Assembly (NCBI GenBank): GCA_903930255.1
Contig: CAIYYA010000283.1
Coordinates: forward strand, 1-43,957
DNA: 43,957 nt
Origin: an uncultured beta proteobacterium
GTDB taxonomy: Bacteria > Pseudomonadota > Gammaproteobacteria > Burkholderiales > Burkholderiaceae_C
Direction: 5' to 3'
The translations under genes and the position numbers were made by a program. The notes below the pieces were generated by a model. The model saw only the letters and a program-made list of their open reading frames with translations, was not told the DNA's origin and made no database searches. Positions 24,414-33,277 of the stretch are shown here, in pieces; within the stretch, counting starts at the first letter, position 1, and every line of letters begins with the position of its first letter.

Positions 24414-27400
24414 TTTTTCTCCGTTGGAATCGTTTCGGAAATTGGGCGTATGACTTTTCGGACTTGCGGGTCTGACCAGGTGCCGTCCACATGAAATTCT
24501 TGAGTGGCCGACTCGATCAACGGACGGCGCAAAAAAACTTGTGCCAAAAATGTGCTCAAACCGACCAGCGGATTGACCACTGAAGCCAAAAGCGAAGCGG
24601 TGCCGGCGTTGATTTCAGGCACCACCACCACTTTGATGTCTTGCGTTTCCTGGGCGATGTCAGCCGATCCTTCCATAAACACCCCAGCATTCACGCCCTT
24701 CATTTGCAGGTTATTCGTGCTGGCAATGCCTTTTTCGATGGTGACATTGCCGCGCACTGAATCAAACGCAAAACCATCGCTGAAAACATCGCGAAAATCC
24801 AGCGTCAAACGTCTTGGCAAGGATTGCAAGCTGAGCACGCCCAAGAGCTTGGCGATGCCAGGATCGGCCTTGAGAAACTGACCCGATTCAATATCAACCG
24901 TCAATGCGCCGGTCATGGATGGGTAATCAAGACTCAACGGCGAACCAAACCAGCCGATCTGCCCTTCGAGTTTGCCAAGTCCACGCGCAATCACATCTTT
25001 CATGCCAAAGCGACCTAGCAAAGCACCACTGTCTGCAATGTCAAGCTTGAAGTTCAAGGCCGTGCGGCGGCGCTCGCGCAAGTTGCGCAGATCGCGCGTC
25101 TGAGCCCGCACAGCTGGCGCCGCCGCACTGGCTCCCACAGCAGCCCAATTGCCACTGGCTGTCAGCGTTGCTTCGGGCACACTGAGATTGAACTTGTTCA
25201 AGCGCCACTCGCGCACACCCGGCAGCCCGCCAGTTGGCGCACCGGTCCGATTCAGCGCCTGCACCTCCAGACGCCCCAAGCGCTTGCCACTGTATTCAAA
25301 ATCTTCCACCACCACATCCAGCGCGGGAATGCGCGCGGGTTGCTCGTCCAATAATGCCTCTACTTCGCTGGCAGCATGCGGTGCCAGCGCTAACTTAGCT
25401 AAACGAGCAAAGACCCGGCCGCCTCTGGACGCACCTGCAACCTCGCTGGGTTGCAGGTATTCAATATAGCCATTGAGCTCACGTGCCAGCACGTTGGCAC
25501 GCCACAGACCTCCTTCGCGCCCTCCGCCCACCAACACGTGATTAAATTGATGAGCCCCCATCTGCAGTGACTCTGCACGCAAAGCCAGCACACTGGGCAA
25601 ATAAGCTATGGCATCGACACCGGAATCGGCAGCACTGACTTGGTTTAACACGTCGCGCCAGGCATCCAAATTAAAATCTTTCAGCTTGATATTGGCGCTC
25701 ACGCTGTCATCAGCCAAGGGGGCTGATTCTTGCGCATCCAAGCCCACTTCAAGCGTGCCGCGCACCACCAAGGGCAGCGATTTCGACACATCACGCTCGT
25801 ACATCAGCTGTAAAACCGAGCCCAGTGACAGCGTCATGCGATCGCGCAAGGGCTCGGTTGCTGCACTGATCAGCGCCGTGCGTAGGTTCAGCGGCAGAAC
25901 CGTCTCGGCACTCTTATTCAGCGGCTGCGGCAAATTCAAGGCCAAACCTTGCAAACTGCTGTTGATTTGCAATTGCGGCACACCTCGACGTAAGCCAATT
26001 GAAGCGCTGTAAGCAGCACTACCACTGGCAAAGTGCGCCAGCCGCGCCACAAAACCCAATTCAGAGGCTTGACGCAAACCTTCGGCAGTGGCTTGACCAT
26101 TGATACGAATGAGCTCAGGCTTGCCAGCATCCTGCGGCCCTTGCACACTTAAATTCAGCCCCCCATCCAGACGCGCATCACCACCCAGCAGACTGGCTTG
26201 CACATTGCTCAACGAAAACCCGTTTTCGGTAAAGTTAATCACGCCACGCGCACGCTTCATACGCGGCGTGTCGGGGCTAAGTTGCAGATCATTGCCCGCT
26301 AGGCTGATGCTGCCTTTAACGCGCGACTGATTCAGATCATCGAGCGGCAGCTGCAAATTGAGTTTGCCGTCAACCGAGCCGGACACCAGCGCTGCAGCGA
26401 GTGCTTGCGCCGTCATATCGCGCACGGGTGAAGCGTTGACCAATTGCAGCGTTTGGGCTGCGGGTCCTTTGAAATCAGCCATGACGCTAACGCGTGCCTG
26501 ACTTAGGTCGGCAATGCCGGCTTCGATGGCGGACACCTGCACCCAAGGTCCGAGTTTGGCGCGTGCGTTTTTCACCTGTAGTTGCAAGCGGTCAAAAATC
26601 AGCTCGCCACCGAGCTCGCTTAGCATCGGCCAAGGCAACTCGCTTGGCTCTTGCAAAGAGCGTGGCACATAAGCTAATTTAGCCTCACGCACCTGGGCTG
26701 TGATTTTAAAAATGCCTTGATTAGGCAATTCGTCAATCTCTCCTTTGACCTGAAACTTAACATTGCTGGCTGAGCCGTCTAGAACTGCTTCACGCACATA
26801 GTCACGCGCTTGCGCATCCAGCGCTAAAGGCAAATAACGGTAAACCTGTTTTGCTTCGGCACGGCTCAAGCTTCCCTGCACCTCGAGCACACCTGGTAAG
26901 CGCGCACGCGCCGGGTTCTTCAAAGGGTCACTGGTTTGCCACTTTATATTGGCTTCGCCTTGCCCATCTGCATTGGCAAAAGTCAGCTTATCCAGTTGCA
27001 GCGCAAGCTGCTCACCTTGCACTTGCCAACGCGCCTGCGCTTGCAACTTGGCCATGTTCAGCACAGGATCATGTAACAAACCCGGCGCATAAATGCGCCC
27101 CTGGTTCAGGGCAATCTTCGCCTGACCGGCACGCTGGTCAAAGTCAAACTCGATATCAGCGCCTTGCAAACCCGGTGCAGGGCTAACGGCCGCCAACTCA
27201 AGTGCACTCAGACGACCTTTTGCCGAGTAGCTTTGCAGCGCCCCAAGCGAACCCTGCCAGCGTGCCTGCAAGTTATCGAGCAGGCCTCTTGGCGCATAAA
27301 GCGCCACCGATTCACGCAGTCCAGCATCCAAAGGAAGTCGGTTGACAATTTGCGCCACGGCAGCCAGATCGAGCCGATCGGCTTTGATCTCGCCACCGGT

Positions 27401-28468
27401 AAGTTGCTGATTTTGGTCGTGAGTGACCAGCACACTCACATTGCCACCGGGCCAATGCAAACCGTCCTGCGTGGCAAACGCCAAATCCTGTGTTGACAAC
27501 TCCCAGCCGTTTTCCAGCACCCGCCCACCCAAGCGCCCGTGCATCTGGTGCAACACCAGTGCACCCAAGTCTTGGCCCAAAATCACATTCACTTCAGACA
27601 AAGCCAAATCAGCGACCACCTGCTTGACCTTGGCCTGATCGACCTCCGCCCAGGCACGCAAAGCGCCCATGCCCTGACGCAAATCAACTCCCAAATCAGC
27701 AACCAAGCGCAGCTCTGACAAATCCACCCGCTCAAAAGCCGCATAAAGCTGACCCTGCCAGTTTTGCCATTGCCCCGGATGCCGAGCCAGCAGCGGATGC
27801 ATCAAATTGCCTTGCCAACTGAAACTCTGGCCCCAAACCTCAGGTGGCGTCGCGTCCAGACGCAGATCATGACGGCGTCCCTGGTTGCGCACCACTAAGC
27901 CTATTTTTTGCAGAACGATGGGCTCGACACCACGCATTTCGTCGCTCCAGCGCACAACACCATCATGAATCACCCATTCGCGCTGCGAAAAAAACCAGTC
28001 CAACGGCGCTGTCTGAACAGCGCCGTTGCTCGAAAAATCAAGTCCGCCAATCGTGATATTCCCGTCACTGGCGCGCCTTACATCCAGCTTGGGCTGGTCA
28101 ATATAGAGCTGCTCGAACCCCATTCGCCAAAGCGAGCGTGGCGACAAGGCCACCAAAATGCGCGGCAAGCTCAGTGCCACGCGACCTTGCACATCCAGCA
28201 GATTGACATCCGTCACCTCAAACGAGGGAGCCCAACCGTTAGATTGCGCTGTCACAGAGCCCACCTGCACCGGCACCCCCAGAGCTTGCGAAGCATACTG
28301 CTCAAGTTCTGGGCGAAAATCGTTAATTCGCGGCACAATCAGCCAATGCAAAGCACCCCACGTCAGCAACAACACCAACCAAAGCAGAATCACCCCACCC
28401 AACATCCAGCGGGTGAGGACAGACCAGATTCTCAGCAATTGATAAGACAAGGGTGTCAAAGTTTTCAT
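24410..28468 (-). CDS. yhdP: YhdP-family (AsmA-like) envelope phospholipid transport protein
   Basis: 1352 residues. One N-terminal membrane helix (about 21-43) is followed by a very long periplasmic region with repeating beta-rich segments. The DUF3971 region comes first, with GVPVQVGSVTAQSNGWAPSF and SLPRILVALSPRSLWRMGFE; a C-terminal AsmA-like region has GVNAGVFMEGSADIAQETQD and VVPEINAGTASLLAS. YhdP, TamB and YdbH bridge the periplasm and carry phospholipids to the outer membrane in Escherichia coli. The length is close to the Escherichia coli protein (1266). The gene starts only 21 bp from the divergent glnE start. Confidence 0.92.
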   Translation of the reverse strand: MKTLTPLSYQLLRIWSVLTRWMLGGVILLWLVLLLTWGALHWLIVPRINDFRPELEQYASQALGVPVQVGSVTAQSNGWAPSFEVTDVNLLDVQGRVALSLPRILVALSPRSLWRMGFEQLYIDQPKLDVRRASDGNITIGGLDFSSNGAVQTAPLDWFFSQREWVIHDGVVRWSDEMRGVEPIVLQKIGLVVRNQGRRHDLRLDATPPEVWGQSFSWQGNLMHPLLARHPGQWQNWQGQLYAAFERVDLSELRLVADLGVDLRQGMGALRAWAEVDQAKVKQVVADLALSEVNVILGQDLGALVLHQMHGRLGGRVLENGWELSTQDLAFATQDGLHWPGGNVSVLVTHDQNQQLTGGEIKADRLDLAAVAQIVNRLPLDAGLRESVALYAPRGLLDNLQARWQGSLGALQSYSAKGRLSALELAAVSPAPGLQGADIEFDFDQRAGQAKIALNQGRIYAPGLLHDPVLNMAKLQAQARWQVQGEQLALQLDKLTFANADGQGEANIKWQTSDPLKNPARARLPGVLEVQGSLSRAEAKQVYRYLPLALDAQARDYVREAVLDGSASNVKFQVKGEIDELPNQGIFKITAQVREAKLAYVPRSLQEPSELPWPMLSELGGELIFDRLQLQVKNARAKLGPWVQVSAIEAGIADLSQARVSVMADFKGPAAQTLQLVNASPVRDMTAQALAAALVSGSVDGKLNLQLPLDDLNQSRVKGSISLAGNDLQLSPDTPRMKRARGVINFTENGFSLSNVQASLLGGDARLDGGLNLSVQGPQDAGKPELIRINGQATAEGLRQASELGFVARLAHFASGSAAYSASIGLRRGVPQLQINSSLQGLALNLPQPLNKSAETVLPLNLRTALISAATEPLRDRMTLSLGSVLQLMYERDVSKSLPLVVRGTLEVGLDAQESAPLADDSVSANIKLKDFNLDAWRDVLNQVSAADSGVDAIAYLPSVLALRAESLQMGAHQFNHVLVGGGREGGLWRANVLARELNGYIEYLQPSEVAGASRGGRVFARLAKLALAPHAASEVEALLDEQPARIPALDVVVEDFEYSGKRLGRLEVQALNRTGAPTGGLPGVREWRLNKFNLSVPEATLTASGNWAAVGASAAAPAVRAQTRDLRNLRERRRTALNFKLDIADSGALLGRFGMKDVIARGLGKLEGQIGWFGSPLSLDYPSMTGALTVDIESGQFLKADPGIAKLLGVLSLQSLPRRLTLDFRDVFSDGFAFDSVRGNVTIEKGIASTNNLQMKGVNAGVFMEGSADIAQETQDIKVVVVPEINAGTASLLASVVNPLVGLSTFLAQVFLRRPLIESATQEFHVDGTWSDPQVRKVIRPISETIPTEKK

Positions 28469-28489
28469 AGACAGTAGTACAGCAGAATT

Positions 28490-31180
28490 ATGACCCCTCC
28501 ATCACTGGCTCCTTACTCCCGTTTTGCACAGCGCATTCACCGACGCTACGCAGGCGAACTGTCACTCTTAAGCCCCGCAACCCCCACGCCGGAGCATATA
28601 CAACGCTGCTACAGCGCACTCTTGCTGCAGGGGCACAGTTGCGCCAGTTCTCTACGTATCACGCGACAGCTGGTGCTCGAACGCTTGCTGCGGCTGGACT
28701 GCGAGCAAACCATCGGTCTGGCGCAGGTCACCCGCTGCATGACCGATCTGGCTGAGTTTTCGCTCAACACGGCTTTGACTCTGGCACTGGCCGAGCTAGA
28801 AGTGCGCCATGGCGCGCCGTTGAACCCTAAAGGCACACGCGCCCACTTGTGGATCGTCGGCATGGGCAAACTTGGTGCGCGCGAGCTTAATGTGTCAAGC
28901 GACATCGACCTAATTTACGTTTACGACGAAGACGGCGATACCGCTGGTGACGCGCAGGGGCGTGGGCGCATCACCAATCACGAATTTTTTGGCAAGATCG
29001 TGCGTGCCGTGTATGCGCTGGTGGGCGACAACACCGAGCACGGCTTTGTGTTTCGGGTTGACCTGGCGCTGCGCCCAAACGGCAACTCGGGCCCGGCTGC
29101 CGTGTCGCTGGACGCGCTAGAAGAATATTTGCATGTGCAAGGACGCGAGTGGGAGCGCTTTGCCTGGCTGAAAAGCCGGGTGGTTGCGCCAACAGCCGAC
29201 ATCCTGAGCGGTGCCACCCTGGCGCTGCGCCAAGTAGTCATGCCCTTTGTCTTCAGACGCTACCTTGACTACAGCGTATTTGACGCACTGCGCAATCTGC
29301 ACCAGCAGATTCGCAACCATGCCAGCAAGCGCAGCGCAGGTCGGCCAGAGCGCGCCAATGACGTCAAGCTGTCACGTGGTGGCATCCGCGAAATTGAATT
29401 TATCGTGCAATTGCTGCAAGTGGTGCGCGCCGGGCAGTTTCCCGAACTGCGCACGCGCCCCACGCTTAGCGCACTGCCACTCCTGGTCAAAGCGGGTCTG
29501 ATGCCCAGCGCAACCGCTGACAGCCTGGCTCAGGCTTATATGTTTTTACGTCAAATTGAGCACCGGATTCAATACCTGGACGACCAGCAAACGCACATTT
29601 TGCCAACTCAGGACACTGATCTGGCCTGGATTGCCAGCACCATGGGCTACACCGCCACAGAACAGATGCTCAACCAGCTCGATGCCCATCGCGAACGAGT
29701 GGCACAAGAATTTGACACCTTGCTGGGGGGCGCGCCCCACTGCAAAAACTGCACAGGCGCTACACCAGGGTCATCTGATGGCCTGGATGAGCTGATGCCC
29801 ACACTGCAAGAGTCATTTCGCACCCGTGTGCAAAGCTGGTTCGAACAAGCCAAAGTGCAAGCCCTGCGTGACGAAGCACGCGCCCGGCTTAACAAACTCA
29901 TCACGCGAACCCTGCAGTGGGTGCGCGATGGCAGCACTAGCGAAGAAGCCGCTTTGCGCTTGCTCGACTGGTTTGAGCCGCTACTGCGCCGCGAGAGCTA
30001 TTTGGCGCTGTTGCTCGAGCGCCCCAACGTGCATGAGCGCCTGCTGCGCCTGCTCGCAGCTGCACGCTGGCCAGCACGCTACTTGCTCATGCACCCGGGC
30101 GTGATTGACGAACTCGCGGGTGCCTATCTATTACAAGAGCGCTTTGATCCAGCGGCGTTTGAAGCTGAGCTTGAACATCGGCGTGCCTCCCTCAAAGGCA
30201 GCGGCGAAGACGACGACGAAGCACTGCTCAACCTGCTGCGCCGCGCCCACCATGCCGAAGTGTTTCGCACACTCGCGCGTGACATCGAAGGCCTGCTCAG
30301 CATCGAACAAGTGGCCGACGACTTGAGTGCGTTGGCCGATGCGGTGTTGCGCACCACCACCCGCTGGTGCTGGAGCCGACTGAAAAAAACCCACCGCGAA
30401 AACCCCTGCTTTGGCATCATTGCCTATGGCAAACTCGGCGGCAAAGAGCTGGGCTATGGCAGCGACCTCGATCTGGTCTTTGTCTTTGACGATCAAGACG
30501 AGCAGGCTCCCGAGATTTACGCCATGTTGGTACGCAAACTCATCAACTGGCTAACCGTCAAAACCGGCGAAGGCGACCTCTACGAAATCGACACCGCGCT
30601 GCGCCCTAACGGCAATGCTGGCCTGCTCATCACCAGTTTTGATTCTTATGCCAACTACCAGCAACAACGCGGCTCCAACACCGCCTGGACCTGGGAGCAC
30701 CAAGCCATCACCCGGGCACGCTGCGTGCTGGGCGATGCCGCTCTGCAGCTACGCTTTGAGAGCGTGCGCCACGCCGTCATTAGTGCCCCACGCGATGTGA
30801 CCCAGCTGCGCGCTGAAATCATCAACATGCGCCAGCGCCTAGCCGACGCCCACCCCGACAAAGGCGACAAATTCGACATCAAATACAGCCACGCAGGCAT
30901 GATCGATGCCGAGTTTGTGATGCAATTTTTGGTGCTGTCTAACGCATCAGCTCATCCTGAACTGAGCGCCAACACCGGCAACATCGCTCTGCTTGAGCGA
31001 GCCGAGCAACTTGGCTTGCTGCCCGCGCCCCTAGGTCACCAGGCAGCTGGTGCTTATCGAACCTTGCGCCAATTGCAGCACAAGGCACGTCTTAACGAAG
31101 AACCTATTTCGTTTCCATTGACCCAATTAGTCCACGAACGCGCTGCTATTCAAGCCCTCTGGGATGCCGTTTTTTCTTAA
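28490..31180 (+). CDS. glnE: Bifunctional glutamine synthetase adenylyltransferase/deadenylase
   Basis: 896 residues (Escherichia coli 946). Two nucleotidyltransferase domains are visible. The N-terminal adenylyl-removing domain has GMGKLGARELNVSSDIDLIY (Asp138, Asp140). The C-terminal adenylylating domain has AYGKLGGKELGYGSDLDLVF (Asp659, Asp661). Both are followed by DLALRPNGN/DTALRPNGN blocks. A helical PII-binding linker lies between. It switches glutamine synthetase off and on by AMP transfer in response to GlnB. All metal-binding aspartates are kept, so both activities are likely intact. It is divergent from yhdP, with start codons 21 bp apart. Confidence 0.97.
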   Translation: MTPPSLAPYSRFAQRIHRRYAGELSLLSPATPTPEHIQRCYSALLLQGHSCASSLRITRQLVLERLLRLDCEQTIGLAQVTRCMTDLAEFSLNTALTLALAELEVRHGAPLNPKGTRAHLWIVGMGKLGARELNVSSDIDLIYVYDEDGDTAGDAQGRGRITNHEFFGKIVRAVYALVGDNTEHGFVFRVDLALRPNGNSGPAAVSLDALEEYLHVQGREWERFAWLKSRVVAPTADILSGATLALRQVVMPFVFRRYLDYSVFDALRNLHQQIRNHASKRSAGRPERANDVKLSRGGIREIEFIVQLLQVVRAGQFPELRTRPTLSALPLLVKAGLMPSATADSLAQAYMFLRQIEHRIQYLDDQQTHILPTQDTDLAWIASTMGYTATEQMLNQLDAHRERVAQEFDTLLGGAPHCKNCTGATPGSSDGLDELMPTLQESFRTRVQSWFEQAKVQALRDEARARLNKLITRTLQWVRDGSTSEEAALRLLDWFEPLLRRESYLALLLERPNVHERLLRLLAAARWPARYLLMHPGVIDELAGAYLLQERFDPAAFEAELEHRRASLKGSGEDDDEALLNLLRRAHHAEVFRTLARDIEGLLSIEQVADDLSALADAVLRTTTRWCWSRLKKTHRENPCFGIIAYGKLGGKELGYGSDLDLVFVFDDQDEQAPEIYAMLVRKLINWLTVKTGEGDLYEIDTALRPNGNAGLLITSFDSYANYQQQRGSNTAWTWEHQAITRARCVLGDAALQLRFESVRHAVISAPRDVTQLRAEIINMRQRLADAHPDKGDKFDIKYSHAGMIDAEFVMQFLVLSNASAHPELSANTGNIALLERAEQLGLLPAPLGHQAAGAYRTLRQLQHKARLNEEPISFPLTQLVHERAAIQALWDAVFS

Positions 31181-31201
31181 CCCCTCTCTCTCTGATACTT
31201 C

Positions 31202-31663
31202 ATGCGTCAAATTTGCCTCTCTACCCTGGTTCTCGCCAGTCTTATGCTCAGTGCCTGCGGCGATGCAGCTAAAGACACGCACCCCAAACAACTCGTCAGC
31301 CAACGCTTGGCCATTTTCAAAAAATTCACAAAAACACTGGAACCCATGGGCCTGGTGGCACGCGACCGCAAAGATTTCGTCAAAAGCGAATTTATGGCCA
31401 GTGCGCTGGCGCTGCAAGAGCTTTCAACGCAACCCTGGGCGCTATTTTCAGCTGATGGCAACTACCCACCCACGCGCGCCAAACCCGAGGTCTGGAGCAA
31501 AGCCGAAGCCTTCAAACAAGCCCAAGACAGCTATTTAAGCGCCGTCAATCAGCTCGTCAAGGTGTCTGATGGTGTTGACATGGATGCCCTGCGCAGTGCC
31601 GTCGATGCCGTGCAAAAAAACTGCAAAAGTTGCCATGAAACGTTTCGCAGCGAGCAGCGGTAG
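31202..31663 (+). CDS. Cytochrome c'-type lipoprotein
   Basis: 153 residues. A lipoprotein signal with lipobox LSAC (Cys19) is followed by a four-helix-bundle pattern and the C-terminal haem motif CKSCH (Cys141, Cys144, His145), placed as in cytochrome c'. Methionine or leucine ligands cannot be settled by eye. Cytochromes c' bind NO or act in electron transfer; here a membrane-anchored periplasmic location is expected. The gene follows glnE after 21 bp on the same strand, probably without shared function. Confidence 0.88.
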   Translation: MRQICLSTLVLASLMLSACGDAAKDTHPKQLVSQRLAIFKKFTKTLEPMGLVARDRKDFVKSEFMASALALQELSTQPWALFSADGNYPPTRAKPEVWSKAEAFKQAQDSYLSAVNQLVKVSDGVDMDALRSAVDAVQKNCKSCHETFRSEQR

Positions 31664-31875
31664 AGACCGTTACACCAGCCAATGCGCAGATGCTCACTGA
31701 ACGACGGATTTTCCTTGTAGACAGCAGTCCATGCACTTCTCTTTGCGCAGAACAGCAGCTGATCATCCAAAACGCACTTGCGCGTCTTATGCAAAATTCA
31801 CCTACAACGCCCGCACAGCTTGCATGATGTACTTTCTTTTTTGTAGCGATTGGCAACCCTCCTACAATTCCACGC
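31664..31875. other. Intergenic segment at the left border of the accessory region
   Basis: No intact gene. 31748-31804 carries a ccdB-tail relic (listed separately). The rest is AT-rich, without a recognised terminator or RNA gene. The region starts right after the cytochrome gene and ends at the Rpn relic. Confidence 0.4.
31748..31804 (+). pseudogene. Relic of a CcdB-like toxin C-terminus
   Basis: 31748-31775 matches 33811-33838 in the intact ccdB-like gene with one difference in 28 bases. In the matching frame it reads EQQLIIQNALARLMQNSPTT and continues open to a TGA at about 31823-31825. No start or upstream ccdB sequence remains. Confidence 0.6.
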
Positions 31876-31980
31876 ATGCCCCACCACCTGCATGATTCCG
31901 GATACAAATTTCTGTTTTCACACGACGACTTGGTGCGCGAACTGCTCGAAGTCTTTGCACCGCCGGGCCAGTTAGAGCGG
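31876..31980 (+). pseudogene. N-terminal relic of an Rpn-family nuclease
   Basis: The frame from ATG 31876 reads MPHHLHDSGYKFLFSHDDLV, then RELLEVFAPPGQLER. This matches the start of Rpn (PD-(D/E)XK recombination-promoting nuclease) proteins of the HD..YK.LFS type. Homology stops at about 31980, where sequence shared with the DUF1640 copy at 33901-34060 begins, and the frame closes after 21 unrelated codons. The catalytic core is absent. This is a different Rpn branch from the intact gene at 32131-33102. Confidence 0.75.
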
Positions 31981-31994
31981 CCAGGAAAACACTT

Positions 31995-32118
31995 TCACAG
32001 CACTGCCATGGTAAAGGCTAAGTTAAAACCAACCATCCACTGAACCAGATTCAAGCGACCATCCAGCTTGTCGGTGTCGCGCCTGGTAGCAAGCTGAGAG
32101 TCGATAGCTTCAGAGCAG
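31995..32118 (-). pseudogene. C-terminal relic of a DUF1640-type gene, copy a
   Basis: The minus-strand frame ending at 31995 reads AIDSQLATRRDTDKLDGRLN, then LVQWMVGFNLAFTMAVL. It is about 85% identical over roughly 150 bp to 33901-34060 in copy b. The N-terminal half is missing and replaced by unrelated DNA next to the Rpn stop. Confidence 0.7.
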
Positions 32119-32130
32119 CTGAAAATTTTC

Positions 32131-32388
32131 TCAGTGTAATGGTGCCTCAAAAAGCATATCCAAACTGGGAGCATCGAGCACCCGATCAAGCCAGGCATCA
32201 ATTTGCACCGCGCTAGCTGTGGTAATTTTGCCCAAGACCTCCGCCGGAATCGTGCCAAAGCGCTTGGTCAGCAGCTTTTGCAATGCAACGGCTTCACCTG
32301 CCTGCATACCTGCCTGCATACCTGCCTGCATACCTGCCTGCATACCCTTATCAATTCCGATTTGCTCAAAGCTTGTTACGTAGGCCAT
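32131..32388 (-). CDS. Probable internal antitoxin (RpnS-like) translated from within the Rpn gene
   Basis: An in-frame ATG at 32388 inside the Rpn gene is preceded by GGAG with 6-nt spacing (32395-32398), a far better ribosome-binding site than most genes here show. Translation from it would give 85 residues: MAYVTSFEQIGIDKG, the four MQAG repeats, and the DUF4351-like tail. Published work on Rpn systems (Storz and colleagues) shows that such C-terminal RpnS fragments dimerise through a helix with four-residue repeats and block the full-length toxin. The site and repeats are seen; expression and inhibition are inferred. Confidence 0.6.
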   Translation of the reverse strand: MAYVTSFEQIGIDKGMQAGMQAGMQAGMQAGEAVALQKLLTKRFGTIPAEVLGKITTASAVQIDAWLDRVLDAPSLDMLFEAPLH

Positions 32389-33102
32389 GTTTTTCTCCGT
32401 TGCCAGTTGCTTGACATTTTGCCATAGCTGCTGTTTGAAGTGATCTGGCAGATACATCATCCAGTCGATCACTTTGAGCAGTTCGATGATGCGCTCTTTT
32501 TGCCAGCCCCGGCTGAGCAAGCTTTTGATCAATCGCCATTTGGCATCAAAACGCGCTTGCGGGTCTTGCCGAGTGGCTTTGGTTTGCAGGTGCGCCAACG
32601 TAACCAAAGCGAACGGGTTGTGGTCACCTTCCAAAGCCGCTTCACAACCCACAAAATCCATCAACTTGGTTACCGGAAAATGGATGCCAACCCGGCAATC
32701 GAGCACTTCAAAACTGTACTGCTGTGGTTTCCAGTGCGGGTTGTCGTCCGCCAGCACGGCCATGCTGGCCACTGGTCGGTCATATTTGTCAAAAATACGG
32801 TAGTTGTAAACAAACATCCGCTTGGCAAACTCTGCTTGCTCGCAGCCTTGCACTTCCAGGTGAATGAATAACCAGTCTTCCATGCCCTCGAGCAGATGCA
32901 CACGCACCAGCTTGTCTACCGAACGTTTGCCGATTTCGGCATCAGGCGTGATGGCCGCCAGCTCCTGCTCCAAAAATGTATAACCCCTGCTCCAGTCAAT
33001 CTGTGCGCAGGCTCGCGAGAAGTAAAAAGCCATGAATTCAGGAAAGTAATGCTCAAGCGCTTCTTTCCAGGGCGTGTCATATTGGTCTTGTGGCGTAGTC
33101 AT
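32131..33102 (-). CDS. Rpn/DUF4351-type PD-(D/E)XK nuclease with C-terminal four-residue repeats
   Basis: 323 residues from the ATG at 33102 (MTTPQDQYDTPWKEALEHYF); a longer frame to 33144 adds an unlikely leader. The N-terminal nuclease region carries the PD-(D/E)XK pattern: Asp63 in RSVDKLVRV, and Glu83-x-Gln85 in FIHLEVQG. FAKRMFVYNYRIFDKYDRPV and VASMAVLADD then follow as in the Rpn/transposase-like family. A helical region ends at MAYVTSFEQIGIDKG, followed by four MQAG repeats and a DUF4351-like C-terminus (LLTKRFGTIPAEVLGKI). Rpn proteins are toxic DNases that act against phage, held in check by a separately translated C-terminal fragment. The repeats and an internal ribosome-binding site here fit that model. 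The catalytic set looks intact. Confidence 0.85.
   Translation of the reverse strand: MTTPQDQYDTPWKEALEHYFPEFMAFYFSRACAQIDWSRGYTFLEQELAAITPDAEIGKRSVDKLVRVHLLEGMEDWLFIHLEVQGCEQAEFAKRMFVYNYRIFDKYDRPVASMAVLADDNPHWKPQQYSFEVLDCRVGIHFPVTKLMDFVGCEAALEGDHNPFALVTLAHLQTKATRQDPQARFDAKWRLIKSLLSRGWQKERIIELLKVIDWMMYLPDHFKQQLWQNVKQLATEKNMAYVTSFEQIGIDKGMQAGMQAGMQAGMQAGEAVALQKLLTKRFGTIPAEVLGKITTASAVQIDAWLDRVLDAPSLDMLFEAPLH
32296..32343 (-). repeat. Four tandem 12-bp units encoding MQAG
   Basis: ACCTGCCTGCAT is repeated four times on the plus strand without change, encoding MQAG x4 on the minus strand. Perfect short tandem units of this kind change in number by slippage without breaking the frame. It lies just after the internal start of the Rpn gene. 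Confidence 0.97.
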
Positions 33103-33222
33103 AAGGTGCATCGTAGCGCACGCCAGCAACCCCACCACCAACACCTTTCGCGCGGGTCAGGCTGGCAAAAAAAGCTGCAAATGCTGCCACGAGCAGTTTC
33201 GCAATATACGCTCGTAAAGATC

Positions 33223-33251
33223 GTTACAACAAGCGCTCATGCCCATATACT
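33223..33251 (+). promoter_or_regulatory. Candidate promoter of the ccdAB pair
   Basis: GTTACA (33223-33228) and TATACT (33246-33251) are separated by 17 bp and lie 26 bp before the antitoxin ATG. This is a good sigma-70-type match. CcdAB complexes usually repress their own promoter, so this is the likely control point. Confidence 0.5.
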
Positions 33252-33277
33252 TTGCGCAGTAGTTACGGGGATTGCGA

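Noticed and set aside
32296..32343. Possible CRISPR-like or satellite array
   Set aside because: The 12-bp units are contiguous, have no spacers and lie in frame inside a gene.
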